NCBI RefSeq assembly: GCF_025751555.1
Contig: NZ_JAOWLB010000005.1
Location: 62,001-126,000, forward strand
DNA: 64,000 nt
Source: Ruegeria aquimaris
Lineage (GTDB): Bacteria; Pseudomonadota; Alphaproteobacteria; Rhodobacterales; Rhodobacteraceae
Direction of reading: 5' to 3'
The notes beneath the pieces were generated by a model. It made no database searches and was not told the DNA's origin. It saw only the letters and a list, made by a program, of their open reading frames with translations. The position numbers and the translations under genes are program-made. This document shows, piece after piece, positions 62,572 to 64,000 of this stretch (positions are counted from its first letter, which is position 1; each line of letters opens with the position of its first letter).

Positions 62572-64000
62572 TCAGCCGGCGCGGATCATGTCGGCGGCTT
62601 TTTCCGCGATCATGATGACGGGCGAGGCGGTGTTGCCGCTGACGAGTTTTGGCATGATCGAGGCGTCGATCACCCGCAGACCCGACAACCCGTGCACGCG
62701 CAGGTCGGGGGCGACCACCGCCATCGGGTCGTTGCCCATCTTGCAGGTCCCTACGGGGTGAAAGATCGTGGTGGCGATATTGCCCGCCTCGCGCAAGAGG
62801 TCCGCGTCGCTGGCGATCTGCGGGCCGGGCAGGAATTCCTGGGGTGCGTAGGGGGCGAGCGCCTTGGCCGTCATGATCTGGCGGGCCTGTTTCACGGCGG
62901 CGACCGCGACCTGCTGATCGCGCGGGGCGCTAAGGTAGTTGAGGCGGATTTGCGGCTGCGGGCTGGGTTCAGCGCTGGTGATGTGGCAATCGCCCACGCT
63001 TTCCGGCCGCAGATTGCAGACCGAAACCGTGATCGCCGGAAACGGGTGCAGCGGATCGCCCAGCCGGTCGGTCGACAGGGGCTGTACGTGGTATTCCAGG
63101 TCCGGCGTTTCCAGGCTCGGGTCGGATTTGGTGAACATGCCGAACTGGCTGGGCGCCATGCTGAGCGGGCCTGACCGGGTCAGCGCATATTTCAGCGCGA
63201 TGCCGATGCGGCCGGTCAGCGAATTGGCGGTCTCGTTCAGGGTCGGCGTGTTCGAGACCTTGAAGACGGTGCGTATCTGGAGGTGATCTTGCAGGTTCTC
63301 GCCCACGCCCGGCAAGTCATGCGCCGGGGTGATGCCGAGCGCCGAGAGACGTTCGGGCTGGCCGATACCGCTGAGTTCCATCAGCTTGGGCGAGTTGATG
63401 GCGCCGGCGGCTAGCAGCACCTCGGCCTGCGCCGTGGCGGTATGGTCCGCCCCGTTGTGGCGGAAGGTGACGCCGGTGACGCGCTTGCCGTCGAGGATCA
63501 GCCGCTGGGTCTCGGCCCGGGTCAGCACCCGCAGGTTGGAGCGGTTCATCGCCGGGCGCAGAAAGGCCTTGGTGGTGTTCCAGCGCACGCCGTTTCTCTG
63601 GTTGACCTCGAAGAAACCCGAGCCCTCGTTGGTGCCGCTGTTGAAATCCACTGTCGGCTCGTATCCGAACTCGCGCGCGCCCTCCTGAAAGGCGCGCAGG
63701 ATCTCCCAGCTCAGGCGCTGGGTGGTGACTTTCCACTCGCCCCCGGCCCCGTGCAGGTCGCTCTCGCCCTTGTGGTGATCCTCGGAGCGGCGGAAATAGG
63801 GCAGTACGTCATCCCAGCCCCAGCCGGTATTGCCCATCTGGCGCCAGCCATCGTAGTCGGCGGCCTGTCCGCGCATGTAGATCATGCCGTTGATCGAGGT
63901 GCAACCGCCCAGCACCTTGCCGCGCGGATAGATCAGGCTGCGGCCGTTGAGGCCGGGTTCGGCGGCGGTCTTCATCATCCAGTCGACGCGCGGATTGCCG
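62572..64000 (-). CDS. GMC-family FAD-dependent oxidoreductase (choline dehydrogenase-like), N-terminus outside window
   Basis: The visible 476 codons include the GMC signatures YPRGKVLGGCTSINGMIYMR and LLAAGAINSPKLMELSGIG and the catalytic His in IFHPVGTCKMGNDPMAV. The N-terminal FAD-binding GxGxxG part lies beyond the right edge. Relatives oxidise choline, alcohols or sugars. No betaine genes are visible, so the substrate is open. Confidence 0.9.
   Translation of the reverse strand, partial: GNPRVDWMMKTAAEPGLNGRSLIYPRGKVLGGCTSINGMIYMRGQAADYDGWRQMGNTGWGWDDVLPYFRRSEDHHKGESDLHGAGGEWKVTTQRLSWEILRAFQEGAREFGYEPTVDFNSGTNEGSGFFEVNQRNGVRWNTTKAFLRPAMNRSNLRVLTRAETQRLILDGKRVTGVTFRHNGADHTATAQAEVLLAAGAINSPKLMELSGIGQPERLSALGITPAHDLPGVGENLQDHLQIRTVFKVSNTPTLNETANSLTGRIGIALKYALTRSGPLSMAPSQFGMFTKSDPSLETPDLEYHVQPLSTDRLGDPLHPFPAITVSVCNLRPESVGDCHITSAEPSPQPQIRLNYLSAPRDQQVAVAAVKQARQIMTAKALAPYAPQEFLPGPQIASDADLLREAGNIATTIFHPVGTCKMGNDPMAVVAPDLRVHGLSGLRVIDASIMPKLVSGNTASPVIMIAEKAADMIRAG

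Overview
The window is GC-rich, densely coded DNA that looks like the chromosome of a marine Roseobacter-group alphaproteobacterium (Rhodobacterales). The nearest match I recognise is Ruegeria/Silicibacter pomeroyi; this is an inference from gene content and order, not a database match. Supporting signs are the accB-accC-aat-DUF2155-mlaD-NDUFA12 run, a complete thiosulfate-oxidising sox cluster, GapR-type DUF2312, MeaB, PCuAC, RidA and clpPX, and the Rhodobacterales-style intergenic repeats. No rRNA, tRNA, insertion sequence or CRISPR array was seen. Layout, left to right. (1) 1-3.2 kb: the end of a GapR-like gene, two small ORFs, then a four-gene persulfide/sulfide operon (persulfide dioxygenase, two YeeE/YedE permease halves, a rhodanese-like sulfurtransferase) with a candidate promoter and an FNR-like palindrome. 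(2) 3.2-9.2 kb: a stray FliM/SpoA-domain gene, a transporter-sensor histidine kinase with its small membrane protein and single-domain response regulator, and an XRE/DUF2083 regulator. (3) 9.4-14.8 kb: a branched-chain-amino-acid-type ABC importer operon with strong intercistronic hairpins. (4) 14.8-19.8 kb: a glycosyltransferase, an SDR/acyl-CoA ligase/thiolase operon and a divergent PAS-LuxR regulator. (5) 19.9-26.3 kb: housekeeping genes accBC, aat, mlaD, the NDUFA12-type complex I factor, a RidA-family gene, clpX and clpP. (6) 26.5-39.7 kb: an AraC/DJ-1 regulator, then soxF-E-D-C-B and soxA-Z-Y-X-W-V on the minus strand, with soxS, soxR and a soxT-type permease on the plus strand. Perfect ATTCAC-N4-GTGAAT palindromes lie upstream of soxX and, separately, soxB. 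(7) 39.7-42.8 kb: znuA divergent from zur-znuC-znuB with two Zur-type boxes. (8) 42.8-49.1 kb is the accessory part. It holds a structured 760-base non-coding stretch, an orphan Phd-type antitoxin, an AT-rich two-gene islet (a nucleotidyltransferase-like protein plus an unknown protein), a palindromic element overlapping the 3' end of lepA, an unusual alanine-rich protein of unknown function, and a REP-like repeat. (9) 49.1-64 kb: a HisD/HpsN-like dehydrogenase with a divergent LysR, an amber-interrupted gene remnant, an ankyrin-cytochrome c fusion, a tyrosine phosphatase, a sirtuin overlapping an ornithine-cyclodeaminase-like gene, a copper chaperone pair, rpmB, meaB, hrpB, a second LysR, and a GMC oxidoreductase running off the end. 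The genes with a shared logic are the sulfur genes. The persulfide operon and the Sox enzymes handle reduced sulfur. SoxR keeps the two cysteines of the SqrR/BigR persulfide sensors, so a thiol switch probably drives the sox promoters. SoxS, SoxV and SoxW supply periplasmic reductant, and SoxT and the PmpA/B-like halves probably move sulfur species. The best candidates for undescribed biology are the two-gene AT-rich islet at 44.1-45.6 kb with the palindromic element beside it, the alanine-rich protein at 47.7 kb, and the ankyrin-cytochrome c fusion at 52.8 kb.
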